The translations under genes were made by a program, and so were the position numbers. This document shows, one piece after another, positions 1 to 6,047 of a DNA stretch of 8,191 nucleotides. Numbering within the stretch: position 1 is the first letter of the stretch; every line of letters begins with the position of its first letter. The notes under the pieces are model-generated. The model saw only the letters and a list, made by a program, of their open reading frames with translations. It made no database searches and had not been told where the DNA came from. The DNA comes from Pseudomonadota bacterium (GTDB taxonomy: Bacteria; Pseudomonadota; Alphaproteobacteria; Rhizobiales; Hyphomicrobiaceae), in assembly GCA_023390485.1 (NCBI GenBank), contig JAEWCT010000248.1, forward strand, positions 1-8,191, read 5' to 3'.

Positions 1-135
1 CCTTATGACGGCGTGAAAGTTAAAGGTTGGCCGGTCGGGACGTATGTCCGCGGCCGGAAAGTCATGTGGGATGGCGAGATCATCGGCCCGGCCCACGGCG
101 AGCCCGTCGGTTTTCTCGAGGGGTTCGCGGGCTGA
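1..135 (+). CDS. Dihydroorotase/dihydropyrimidinase-like amidohydrolase, C-terminal fragment
   Basis: This is the last 44 codons of a gene that begins left of the window, ending in TGA at 133-135. The visible residues run PYDGVKVKGWPVGTYVRGRK, then VMWDGEIIGPAHGEPVGFLE. This is the typical end of cyclic amidohydrolases (dihydroorotase, hydantoinase, allantoinase): the SPYDG..VKGWPV segment and the 'VRGRVVxxDGE' strand that returns to the small beta-sandwich domain. Such enzymes are metal-dependent cytosolic hydrolases that open cyclic amides, as in pyrimidine or purine metabolism. The metal ligands lie upstream and cannot be seen, so the exact substrate class is undecided. The gene converges with the L,D-transpeptidase gene, leaving only 18 bases between the two stop codons. 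No terminator hairpin is evident in that gap. Confidence 0.75.
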   Translation, partial: PYDGVKVKGWPVGTYVRGRKVMWDGEIIGPAHGEPVGFLEGFAG

Positions 136-153
136 GCCAGTTCGTGACGCCGG

Positions 154-927
154 TCAGCCTTCGCTGCCGGTTTTCGCGACGCGCGACATTTCCGGCGGCA
201 GCCGCTTCAGCACGTGAACGGTCGTTCCGACATCGGCAAGTGTCGACAGATGCATGACGTTGCCGTTGGTCATGCGGATGCAGCCCGACGAAGATGCCGT
301 TCCGATCGAGGACGCCTCGTTCGTGCCGTGGATGCGGTAGAGCGTGTTGCCGAGATAAAGCGCCATAGCGCCGAGCGGATTGCGGACACCGCCAGACATC
401 CGAACCGGGAGTTCAGGACGCCGGGCGCGCATATCGGCCGGCGGAATCCAGTCCGGCCACGCCGCTTTTCTCGTAATCTTCTCCGTGCCGCTCCACGCGA
501 AACCCTGCTTTCCAACGGCGATCGGGTAGCTATAGGCGCTCGATGACGTGAGGACGTAATAGAGACGGCGCCCCGCCGTATCGACCACGATCGAGCCGGG
601 CTCGAAGCCGCTGTGAAATGAAACCTTGGGAGGCGCGATTGCGGCGATACGCGGCTGTCCACCGCCGGTGAGGGAGCCGGGCCCGCGTCCGGCCGGGCCG
701 TTGCGAGCATCTTCATCGGCCGAGCGATCGGACTGAGGCTGGTCCCAATCCCACCCCATGCCGAAAAGCTGCTGACCCATTTTCTGGGCGCTTTCACGCT
801 GCTTGCGGTCGAGCTTCTTTTTCGGGGTGACGTAACCGTAGGTCTCTTCAGACGGATGAAAGGCATAAGCCGGTGCAGCAATGGCGCAGCTCAAAACCGC
901 TGCTGCCAAAAGCGATATACTCTTCAT
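154..927 (-). CDS. Secreted L,D-transpeptidase (YkuD fold)
   Basis: The 257-residue product has a signal peptide, with Lys2 followed by the hydrophobic SISLLAAAVLSCAIAAPAYA and likely cleavage after AYA at about residue 22. A low-complexity linker rich in Gly, Arg and Asp follows (about 55-90). The YkuD catalytic domain occupies roughly residues 100-240. The catalytic motif is clear: His200 opens HGTNEASSIGTASSSGC and Cys216 is the nucleophile in SSGCIRM. Family enzymes act in the periplasm, forming 3-3 peptidoglycan crosslinks or attaching proteins to peptidoglycan; which one applies here cannot be read from sequence. I chose the ATG at 927 because GGAG lies 8 bases before it. Two TTG codons directly upstream (933 and 930) are in frame but poorly spaced from that site. 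The same ribosome binding site sits inside a hairpin (937-968). The gene lies 123 bases downstream of another exported-protein gene on the same strand, so co-transcription is possible. Confidence 0.93.
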   Translation of the reverse strand: MKSISLLAAAVLSCAIAAPAYAFHPSEETYGYVTPKKKLDRKQRESAQKMGQQLFGMGWDWDQPQSDRSADEDARNGPAGRGPGSLTGGGQPRIAAIAPPKVSFHSGFEPGSIVVDTAGRRLYYVLTSSSAYSYPIAVGKQGFAWSGTEKITRKAAWPDWIPPADMRARRPELPVRMSGGVRNPLGAMALYLGNTLYRIHGTNEASSIGTASSSGCIRMTNGNVMHLSTLADVGTTVHVLKRLPPEMSRVAKTGSEG

Positions 928-936
928 CAACAAAAC

Positions 937-968
937 TCCGCATTTTCATCTAATTTGTGAAAAGCGGA
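937..968 (-). promoter_or_regulatory. Leader hairpin covering the ribosome binding site of the L,D-transpeptidase gene
   Basis: On the minus strand, UCCGCUUUUCA (968-958) pairs with UGAAAAUGCGGA (948-937) around a 9-base loop. This gives 11 base pairs interrupted by one bulged U. The 3' arm ends in GCGGA, and with the next G it supplies the GGAG ribosome binding site (939-936) of the gene starting at 927. A folded leader would therefore hide most of that site. The UUUU/AAAA part of the stem is weak and could open with temperature. An alternative reading is a weak intrinsic terminator for the upstream gene, since GTTTTG follows the stem. The pairing is seen directly; any regulatory role is inference. 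Confidence 0.45.
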
Positions 969-1050
969 ATACCCTTTTTGATCCGTCGCTGGATACCCCA
1001 CTGCGGCAATTGGCAATGCAAGTCGAACGCGGCCGCCGCTGGATTGGAGT

Positions 1051-1656
1051 TCAATTGGCCCGTTTGAACGAGGTCCAGGTCCCATCGGCGGCGATCACCA
1101 GACGCCACCAGAGCCACTGCTTCTTTTCGCGCATCTCCTGAGCCTTCGCGGGTGTGACGAGACGGTAGAGATCGACCTCTTCGGCAGGCGTCAGCTTGTC
1201 GAGCGGCCGTTCAGCGAGATAGGGCCAGACGTAGATCAGATTGTTCTCGATATCGTTGCCGAGCGGAAGGGCGACGGGCGGCATATTCAGTGTCTCGACG
1301 AGGGCTGCGAGAATTTCCCGGCCCTCATGATCTTCCGAGCGCTCCTTGAGCGCCTTGATTGGATCGCTTCCCGGTTCGATGCCGAGGTCGGGAACAATGC
1401 CGCTGACTTCGAATGCGGTTTTCAGTTCATCGATGTTTCCGGACCGCGCGGCGGTCAGGATCACGTCGCGAAGGTCTTCGACGTGCGGCGGCAATTTCAC
1501 GGGCTCACCGCCGCTTGCGTTGGCGCCAGCTCCGGCGACATGGACAAGAGCGCTCGCCGCCACTACGAGTACTATGAGCAGATTTCCCAGGCTTGCTTTT
1601 TGAAAGGGGGCCTGCCGGAAACGCCGTTCGCATGTCGCTCGAGGGATTCCCCACAT
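1051..1656 (-). CDS. Conserved hypothetical exported or membrane-anchored protein
   Basis: The 201-residue product has a basic N-terminus (several Arg and Lys in residues 1-20) and a single hydrophobic segment at about 23-43 (LGNLLIVLVVAASALVHVAG). This is either a signal peptide with a long n-region or a membrane anchor. The mature part begins near SGGEPVKLPPHVEDLRD. It contains an alpha-helical stretch with ILTAARSGNIDELKTAFE, then ENNLIYVWPYLAERPLDKLT (residues 137-156), a helix with EEVDLYRLV, and a C-terminal WRLVIAADGTWTSF strand pair. From memory, similar proteins are common in Hyphomicrobiales and often lie close to L,D-transpeptidase genes; I know of no assigned function. The start at 1656 is supported by GGAGG about 11 bases upstream. 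It is transcribed towards the transpeptidase gene and may act with it in the periplasm, but that is inferred only from position and the export signal. Confidence 0.85.
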   Translation of the reverse strand: MWGIPRATCERRFRQAPFQKASLGNLLIVLVVAASALVHVAGAGANASGGEPVKLPPHVEDLRDVILTAARSGNIDELKTAFEVSGIVPDLGIEPGSDPIKALKERSEDHEGREILAALVETLNMPPVALPLGNDIENNLIYVWPYLAERPLDKLTPAEEVDLYRLVTPAKAQEMREKKQWLWWRLVIAADGTWTSFKRAN

Positions 1657-1768
1657 TACAGTTGCGCCCTCCGTTGATCCCAGTAGCCGTGGTGCCCGAA
1701 GCCGTGTTGGATGTGAGAATGCAGCCTAGCGCCAGTCGCTTCCAACTCAGAGATCGAGCACGTACCCC

Positions 1769-2434
1769 TTGCTGAGTTATATACCGAACCCACTCATCAT
1801 CCCCGTCGGGCTGATCGTCGGAATGCTCATTGCCGCCCCGGTCGGGCCTGTCAATGTGCTGTGCATCCAGCGGGCCATCGAACGGGGATTCTGGGGCGGG
1901 ATCGCCGCTGGTATAGGCTCGGTGATGGGTGATGGTCTCATCGCGCTCTGCGCCGGCCTGGGCGTCGGCACGGTTTCGGGCGTCGTCCAAACCCATCGCG
2001 CAATCATTCAGGTCATCGGCGGTCTGGCACTGATCGCTTTCGGGCTTCGTCTTTATTTCAGTGCGCCACGGCTGAAGATGGCATCCGAGTCCGATGCGTC
2101 GACTGCCCGCCTCAAGGACTTTGCCTGGGACATCCCGCAGACATTCTTTCTGACGATCACCAATCCGGGAGCGGTCCTCGGACTGTTCGCCGTTTTCGGG
2201 GGTGTCACCACATTCGTCGAGGTCCATTCGACCATTGACGTTCTGCTGATGGTTTCATCCATCGTTGGCGGCAGCATGCTGTGGTGGATTGCACTGTCGA
2301 ATTTCATCAGCCGCCATCGACACCGGATCGATCTTCACGTTCTGCAGATCGTCAATCGGGTCGCGGGTGCACTGCTTGCGCTCTTCGGCGGCGTGCTCAT
2401 CGCCGAAGTGGTCCTGAAGGCCGGCCACTTCTGA
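1769..2434 (+). CDS. LysE/RhtB family amino-acid exporter
   Basis: The 221-residue product is very hydrophobic with about six membrane spans (roughly residues 9-30, 41-65, 76-96, 125-146, 152-180 and 197-216). It carries the LysE-family N-terminal signature around AAPVGPVNVLCIQRAIERGF (22-41), equivalent to the usual G..aPGP motif, and a central TFFLTITNPGAVLGLFAVFG segment matching the family's conserved NP loop. Family members are inner-membrane exporters of amino acids or related small molecules; the substrate cannot be told from sequence. The start is a TTG at 1769, because an in-frame stop lies just upstream (1727-1729) with no ATG or GTG between. The first internal ATG would remove most of the first membrane span. 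The ribosome binding site is weak (GAGC 9 bases before the TTG), so modest translation is likely. The gene diverges from the hypothetical gene ending at 1656 across a 112-base gap and converges with the small gene at 2470. Confidence 0.9.
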   Translation: MLSYIPNPLIIPVGLIVGMLIAAPVGPVNVLCIQRAIERGFWGGIAAGIGSVMGDGLIALCAGLGVGTVSGVVQTHRAIIQVIGGLALIAFGLRLYFSAPRLKMASESDASTARLKDFAWDIPQTFFLTITNPGAVLGLFAVFGGVTTFVEVHSTIDVLLMVSSIVGGSMLWWIALSNFISRHRHRIDLHVLQIVNRVAGALLALFGGVLIAEVVLKAGHF

Positions 2435-2469
2435 GCCGCCAGCCGGTCCGCTCAAGGGGGCGTTTCTGA

Positions 2470-2715
2470 TTATTGGTCGCGGCGGGTCAGTGTGAACTCG
2501 CCTTCGACGACCCGCTTCTCCAGTCCGCGCGTCAGATGGATAACCGCATCTTCACCGTAGATCGCGACCAAGTCGGTGAGCGCCGTGAAAAGCGCTGCGT
2601 ATGCCATCTGCTGCGGCTCGACCCCCGTATCGACACCCTCGTCCCACGCGGCGAGAATAAGATCCAGCGCCTTCAGCGTCGGATTCTTCGTATCGATGTC
2701 CTCAAAACACTGCAT
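2470..2715 (-). CDS. Small conserved hypothetical protein (81 aa)
   Basis: With the start at 2715 the product is 81 residues: MQCFEDIDTKNPTLKALDLI at the N-terminus, then AAWDEGVDTGVEPQQMAYAALFTALTDLVAIYGEDAVIHLTRGLEKRVVEGEFTL in sequence blocks that read as three or four amphipathic helices. It has no signal peptide or membrane span, so it is probably cytosolic. I do not recognise a named domain; similar short proteins occur, as far as I recall, in other Hyphomicrobiales. The frame stays open to an ATG at 2826 (118 residues). I prefer 2715 because GGGAG sits 4-5 bases before it, whereas the upstream ATG has no ribosome binding site. The extra 37 residues (including CTCDGQGRGK) also look like translated leader. 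It lies downstream of the TIGR02301 gene on the same strand with a 163-base gap, so it probably has its own promoter. Confidence 0.75.
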   Translation of the reverse strand: MQCFEDIDTKNPTLKALDLILAAWDEGVDTGVEPQQMAYAALFTALTDLVAIYGEDAVIHLTRGLEKRVVEGEFTLTRRDQ

Positions 2716-2878
2716 GTCGCTCCCAATCTTCCCTCTACCCTGACCGTCGCATGTGCAGACGGAAACATCCCACCGTTTGTCACCTAGCACGACCTTTTGC
2801 GATAGGTCGAAGCTGCCACTATTCACAGTAAACCGTGTGAAAAGGCCTGACCGGCGCGTTAAGCGTGACGCCGAGCGC

Positions 2879-3298
2879 TCAGTTGGGAAATGCCTTCAGA
2901 AGCCCGTCGGAAAGTTCCGATCCCTCCGAGAGAAAACGGTTGATGGCCGTCTGGGCTGAAGGGCTGCACGTATTATAGGTGCGGCTGTAGCTGCGATACC
3001 CCTGGTTGAAGGCGCGCGTCAGCTTGGCGCGGCGAAGCGCCGTCGATCCTTCGGCGTCCATCAAATCGCGCATGCGGTCACGCCAGTACTGGCCCTCGTT
3101 CGCCCCGCAAAGCTCGCGAAGATAGTGAACCGCCCCGAGGATCTCCGACAGCCGCAGCAGCCGGTCGTCGTAAGGCTTGGCGTCGGAAGCTGCCAAGGCG
3201 GCCGGACCGCCTGCCCCCGAAAGGAGCACGCCGAGCGCCAGAACAGGGGCCACAAGGTATCGGCTGCGACGTTTCACGTTCCGGTCCGGCTTTCTCAT
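2879..3298 (-). CDS. TIGR02301 family secreted protein
   Basis: The 139-residue product begins with a basic n-region (MRKPDRNVKRRSR) followed by the hydrophobic YLVAPVLALGVLLSGAGGPA and a probable cleavage site after ALA at about residue 36. The mature part shows KPYDDRLLRLSEILGAVHYL, the LRELCG motif with Cys64, and FNQGYRSYSRTYNTCSPSA with Cys111. This pattern matches the alphaproteobacterial TIGR02301 family of uncharacterised periplasmic proteins. The two cysteines could form a disulfide after export, which is inference. Function is unknown. The start codon at 3298 has only a weak purine run upstream; no better in-frame start preserves the signal peptide. The gene diverges from the SRAP gene across 86 bases, an arrangement I recall in other Rhizobiales genomes. 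Confidence 0.87.
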   Translation of the reverse strand: MRKPDRNVKRRSRYLVAPVLALGVLLSGAGGPAALAASDAKPYDDRLLRLSEILGAVHYLRELCGANEGQYWRDRMRDLMDAEGSTALRRAKLTRAFNQGYRSYSRTYNTCSPSAQTAINRFLSEGSELSDGLLKAFPN

Positions 3299-3384
3299 GC
3301 GGGTCGCTTAAAGCAGATTCTGGGCCTTCGATCAGCGAACGCTTATATTCAACTTTCATTCGGCATCAAAAGGACCGGCCGGCC

Positions 3385-4068
3385 TTGTGCACGCGCTACA
3401 GTTTGACCACACCCGCCGAGGCCGTCAGGGCGTTCTTCAAGGCGCCGAGCGTCGAAGATTTCCCCCCGCGCTACAATATCGCGCCGTCCCAACCCGTTCT
3501 GATCGCGCGGAACGACGTGCATAACCGCCCCGAGCTACAACTGGTGCGCTGGGGCCTCATCCCGTCCTGGTTGAAAGATCCGAAATCGCTCGGCTCACCG
3601 CTGATCAACGCGCGGGCCGAAACGGCGAGCGAAAAACCGGCGTTCCGCGGCGCAATGCGCCATCGCCGGTGCCTCGTGCCGGTGACGGGCTTTTATGAAT
3701 GGACGGGTAACCGGAGGGCGCGCCAGCCGCACCTCATCCGCATGAAAGACCAGGAGCTTTTCGCACTCGCCGGGATTTGGGAGGATTGGCTTGGCGCCGA
3801 CGGCAGCCAGATCGAAACGACGGCCATTCTGACGACGGCCGCCAACGACGAGATCGCACGGCTGCACGACAGAATGCCGGTAATCATTGAGAGCGTCCAT
3901 TTCGATCGCTGGCTCGACTGCCGGCCTGGAACGGCCGAGGTCGTGTTCGACCTTTTGACGCCGTTGCGCGCGGGACGCCTGACAACGACGCCGGTTAACC
4001 GGAAGCTCAACGATGCGCGAGCGGAAGGTCCCGAGCTGCAAGAGCCGGAATTTTCGACCCTTCTTTAG
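3385..4068 (+). CDS. yedK: SRAP domain protein: abasic-site processing/crosslinking (YedK/HMCES family)
   Basis: The 227-residue product is a full-length single-domain SRAP protein. Family members form a thiazolidine crosslink between the N-terminal Cys2 and abasic sites in single-stranded DNA, shielding them during replication. The hallmark residues are all present: Cys2 (MCTRYSL), the RYNIAPSQ motif (29-36), RWGLIPSW (55-62), Asn75 and Arg77 in LINARAET, Glu105 in GFYEW, and His161 in LHDRMPV. The start is a TTG at 3385. It is fixed by the need for Cys at position 2, and AAGGA lies 10 bases upstream. A TATATT box at 3344-3349 could be a -10 element, but I see no convincing -35. I found no alphaproteobacterial LexA box (GTTC or GAAC pairs with 7-base spacing) in the 86-base gap to the divergent TIGR02301 gene, so SOS control is not supported here despite the family name. 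Confidence 0.95.
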   Translation: MCTRYSLTTPAEAVRAFFKAPSVEDFPPRYNIAPSQPVLIARNDVHNRPELQLVRWGLIPSWLKDPKSLGSPLINARAETASEKPAFRGAMRHRRCLVPVTGFYEWTGNRRARQPHLIRMKDQELFALAGIWEDWLGADGSQIETTAILTTAANDEIARLHDRMPVIIESVHFDRWLDCRPGTAEVVFDLLTPLRAGRLTTTPVNRKLNDARAEGPELQEPEFSTLL

Positions 4069-4231
4069 GGTTGTGCCGTCCGTGCGGCTCGCGCATCGCC
4101 GAAATCGGCGCTAACCTAAACATAACCCTTAAACTGAAGACCTATTTGTCATCCAAGTGTAGATAGCTACCAAGAGATCGGCCGATCCTGGCCGGGTGGC
4201 TTTAGGCAGCAGCGGGCGCCAAGAGGCACAT

Positions 4232-4237
4232 GGGGAG
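4232..4237 (+). promoter_or_regulatory. Ribosome binding site deciding the start of the Clp-N/coiled-coil gene
   Basis: GGGGAG lies 6 bases before the ATG at 4244. A GTG at 4196 is in frame and would add 16 residues (MALGSSGRQEAHGESA), but it has no comparable site upstream, and the added residues resemble translated leader. The start is therefore set at 4244. Confidence 0.7.
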
Positions 4238-4243
4238 AGCGCG

Positions 4244-5926
4244 ATGGCGTATCACGGCGAGGATCTCGACCTCAGAACTCAGCAGACCTGGACCCCGCCT
4301 GATGGGATGACCCAAGGCGATGCGTCGTTGACCAACGGCAAGCGCGGGCTCTTGCACGCGGGTCCCGTCCTCGTCGACGACACGGTGCTCGCCTGTTTCA
4401 ACCAGGCTTATGATATCGCGTCCGCTCACCGCACCGGTGAGGTCCGCATCGAGCACTTGCTCAACGCGATGACCCGCGTCGATCCTGCAGCGGCCGCGCT
4501 CGAAGCGCACGGGCTTCGTGTTGTCGCGTTGAAACGCGAGACGGCAACCATCATCGCGGGCGAGCTTCCGGCGGTTTCGGGCACAGGCGCTGTATCGCCG
4601 CGCCGATCCGACGAATTGGCGGAACTCCTCCGTCTTGCCTCGTCGTTTGCTGCGCGCAGAAATGCTGCCGTGAGCATCGACGATCTTCTGCACGTTCTGT
4701 TCGATCAGAGGTCGGACTTCGCACAGTCCGAATTACTCTTCCGGTTCTCGTCGCGCTTCACGCCGATGCCTGAACCTTTGCCGCCGTTGACGCGTGCTGA
4801 AGGCCGCTATGCGCCGAGCAACCTGCGTTACTCTGCGGAATACGCCCGGCCGGCCTATCGCAACGACTATTTGGCAACCTCGGCCGACACACTGCAGAAT
4901 TCCCGTCTCGACGCGCTTGAGCAAATGGTGCGCGCTCTGAGCCACGATTTCTCCAACGAGCGGCACATCATAGCCGGGCTCATCCGCGATCTGAGCCGCG
5001 ATACGCTCGCCTATCAAGATGACCAGGGGCGCGGCCAAGCCGTGTTGATCGACCGCGTCGGCGCGCTGGAGGCGGCGTTCCGCGAAGGCGGCACGGGCTC
5101 GACCGAAACGCTACCGCTCGTCTCGAAGCTCGAGAACATCGAAGCGGGATTGGAGCTTCGTCTGCAGGAAATGTCGCAATCCTGGGCGGTCCTCTCGACT
5201 CGCCTCCAGGAACTCGAGGCATCGATGCGGGCCCGTCCGGCCACAGAAGCAACGGTGGACCTGAAGCCAATTGCCGATCGCCTCGACGTCATCGAGGAGG
5301 CAGTGCTTGGCCACGATCATCGCGGGCTGGGTGACCTCGCAGACCGGCTCTCGAAGCTCGACGACGACATCGGCCGTGTGCTCGCCACATCGCCCGATGC
5401 AGGAAGAGCCGAAGCCTTGCTCGGAGGCCTCGACAAGATCGACGGCGTATCGAACAAGCTCGACGCGCACAACGGATCGCTGACGGAACTTGCGGTCGCT
5501 CTCGTCGATCGCATGAGCTCGGTCGAGCGCTCTGTCGCAGCCGAGATCGAAACGGCGGCTGCCAAGCATCAGGCCTATACGCAGGATCTCACCGAGGTCC
5601 ACGAAGCTCTGCTGAAGGTCAACGAGAACCAGCACACGCTCGCCGGCTCCATGGATCAATGGCGAACGGAATCGGCAACCGACGTCGCCAATATTTTGAA
5701 CCGTCTCGAAACCATCGATCGGGACACCGCGCTACCCGCGGAAACGATCGCAGCGCTGAACAATCATATGGAAGCGACGAACCGCTTCATCATCGAGCGG
5801 TATCACCGCCGGCATCGCTTCCTGTATTGGTTGTTCGGAACCGATGACTGGATGGGCGCCAGTTGGCCGTCCAGCAAGGCGACGATCGAAGCCGAAGAGC
5901 GCCGCCTCAAGGAGGCCGGCGTTTAA
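4244..5926 (+). CDS. Clp N-domain/coiled-coil protein without an ATPase module
   Basis: The 560-residue product begins with a polar, probably disordered stretch (1-42). A double Clp N-type helical repeat follows. Repeat one spans about 44-108, with VRIEHLLNAM and a following LEAHGL matching the ClpA/ClpB 'V..EHLLLAL...L...G' pattern. Repeat two spans about 119-168, with VSIDDLLHVLF. In ClpA, ClpB and ClpC this module binds adaptors or substrates, but here no Walker A/B or AAA+ domain follows. Instead come a Pro/Tyr-rich linker (170-215), long heptad-rich helices (about 218-510) with repeated LxxRLxxI/LE patterns, and a compact aromatic tail, FLYWLFGTDDWMGASW (526-541). There is no signal peptide or clear membrane span, so it is probably cytosolic or peripherally membrane-bound. 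It likely forms oligomers and may act as a scaffold or adaptor; this is inference. Codon use is like that of its neighbours. It is apparently a single-gene unit, with 175 bases upstream and 121 downstream. Confidence 0.88.
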   Translation: MAYHGEDLDLRTQQTWTPPDGMTQGDASLTNGKRGLLHAGPVLVDDTVLACFNQAYDIASAHRTGEVRIEHLLNAMTRVDPAAAALEAHGLRVVALKRETATIIAGELPAVSGTGAVSPRRSDELAELLRLASSFAARRNAAVSIDDLLHVLFDQRSDFAQSELLFRFSSRFTPMPEPLPPLTRAEGRYAPSNLRYSAEYARPAYRNDYLATSADTLQNSRLDALEQMVRALSHDFSNERHIIAGLIRDLSRDTLAYQDDQGRGQAVLIDRVGALEAAFREGGTGSTETLPLVSKLENIEAGLELRLQEMSQSWAVLSTRLQELEASMRARPATEATVDLKPIADRLDVIEEAVLGHDHRGLGDLADRLSKLDDDIGRVLATSPDAGRAEALLGGLDKIDGVSNKLDAHNGSLTELAVALVDRMSSVERSVAAEIETAAAKHQAYTQDLTEVHEALLKVNENQHTLAGSMDQWRTESATDVANILNRLETIDRDTALPAETIAALNNHMEATNRFIIERYHRRHRFLYWLFGTDDWMGASWPSSKATIEAEERRLKEAGV

Positions 5927-5936
5927 TCTTGAGCCC

Positions 5937-5948
5937 GATTTATAAATC
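5937..5948. repeat. Perfect 12-base AT-rich palindrome GATTTATAAATC
   Basis: This begins 11 bases after the stop codon of the Clp-N/coiled-coil gene and 99 bases before the next start. It is self-complementary over all 12 bases and is an AT-rich island in GC-rich surroundings. It could be an operator half-site pair for the small membrane-protein gene, or chance. No known regulator site matches that I can name. Confidence 0.3.
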
Positions 5949-5965
5949 CACAGACCCGCTGCCCG

Positions 5966-5983
5966 CGGCCTGATCGGCCGTTT
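5966..5983 (+). terminator. Weak candidate terminator after the Clp-N/coiled-coil gene
   Basis: CGGCC (5966-5970) pairs with GGCCG (5976-5980) around the 5-base loop TGATC and is followed by only three T residues. The stem is short and the T run is poor, so this is a tentative call for the end of the transcript 40 bases upstream. Confidence 0.25.
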
Positions 5984-6047
5984 ACCAAAGCCTGTCGAAA
6001 AACCTTGAGATCACCGCCGCGCCCGTGCTTTCCTTAAGAAAGTGTGA

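Noticed and set aside
270..881. 203-residue open frame on the minus strand inside the L,D-transpeptidase gene
   Set aside because: It lies entirely within a well-supported gene in another frame, is Arg/Ser/Ala-rich and shows no domain; it is a GC-rich shadow frame.
1657..1768. Divergent promoter region between the exported-protein gene and the LysE gene
   Set aside because: A TTGATC word near 1674 has no -10 partner at a suitable distance; I see no promoter or operator I can defend.
1505..2227. 240-residue minus-strand open frame opposite the LysE exporter
   Set aside because: Its product is polar low-complexity sequence without motifs, while the plus strand encodes a clear six-span LysE protein. 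It also overlaps the exported-protein gene on its own strand.
3299..3384. LexA box search in the promoter gap of the SRAP gene
   Set aside because: One GAAC occurs (3337-3340) but no partner at 7-base spacing, so no alphaproteobacterial SOS box is supported.
4097..4110. Hairpin CGCCGA-AA-TCGGCG after the SRAP stop codon, considered as a terminator
   Set aside because: No T run follows the stem and the 2-base loop forces the stem to shorten to five pairs; not enough for an intrinsic terminator call.
4176..4187. Perfect 12-base palindrome GATCGGCCGATC upstream of the Clp-N/coiled-coil gene
   Set aside because: GC-rich palindromes of this size are expected about once or twice per 8 kb by chance, and GATC/CGATCG words are frequent in this window.
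4202..4693. Minus-strand open frame opposite the start of the Clp-N gene
   Set aside because: No motif, Arg-rich, and fully explained by the real gene's codon bias on the other strand.
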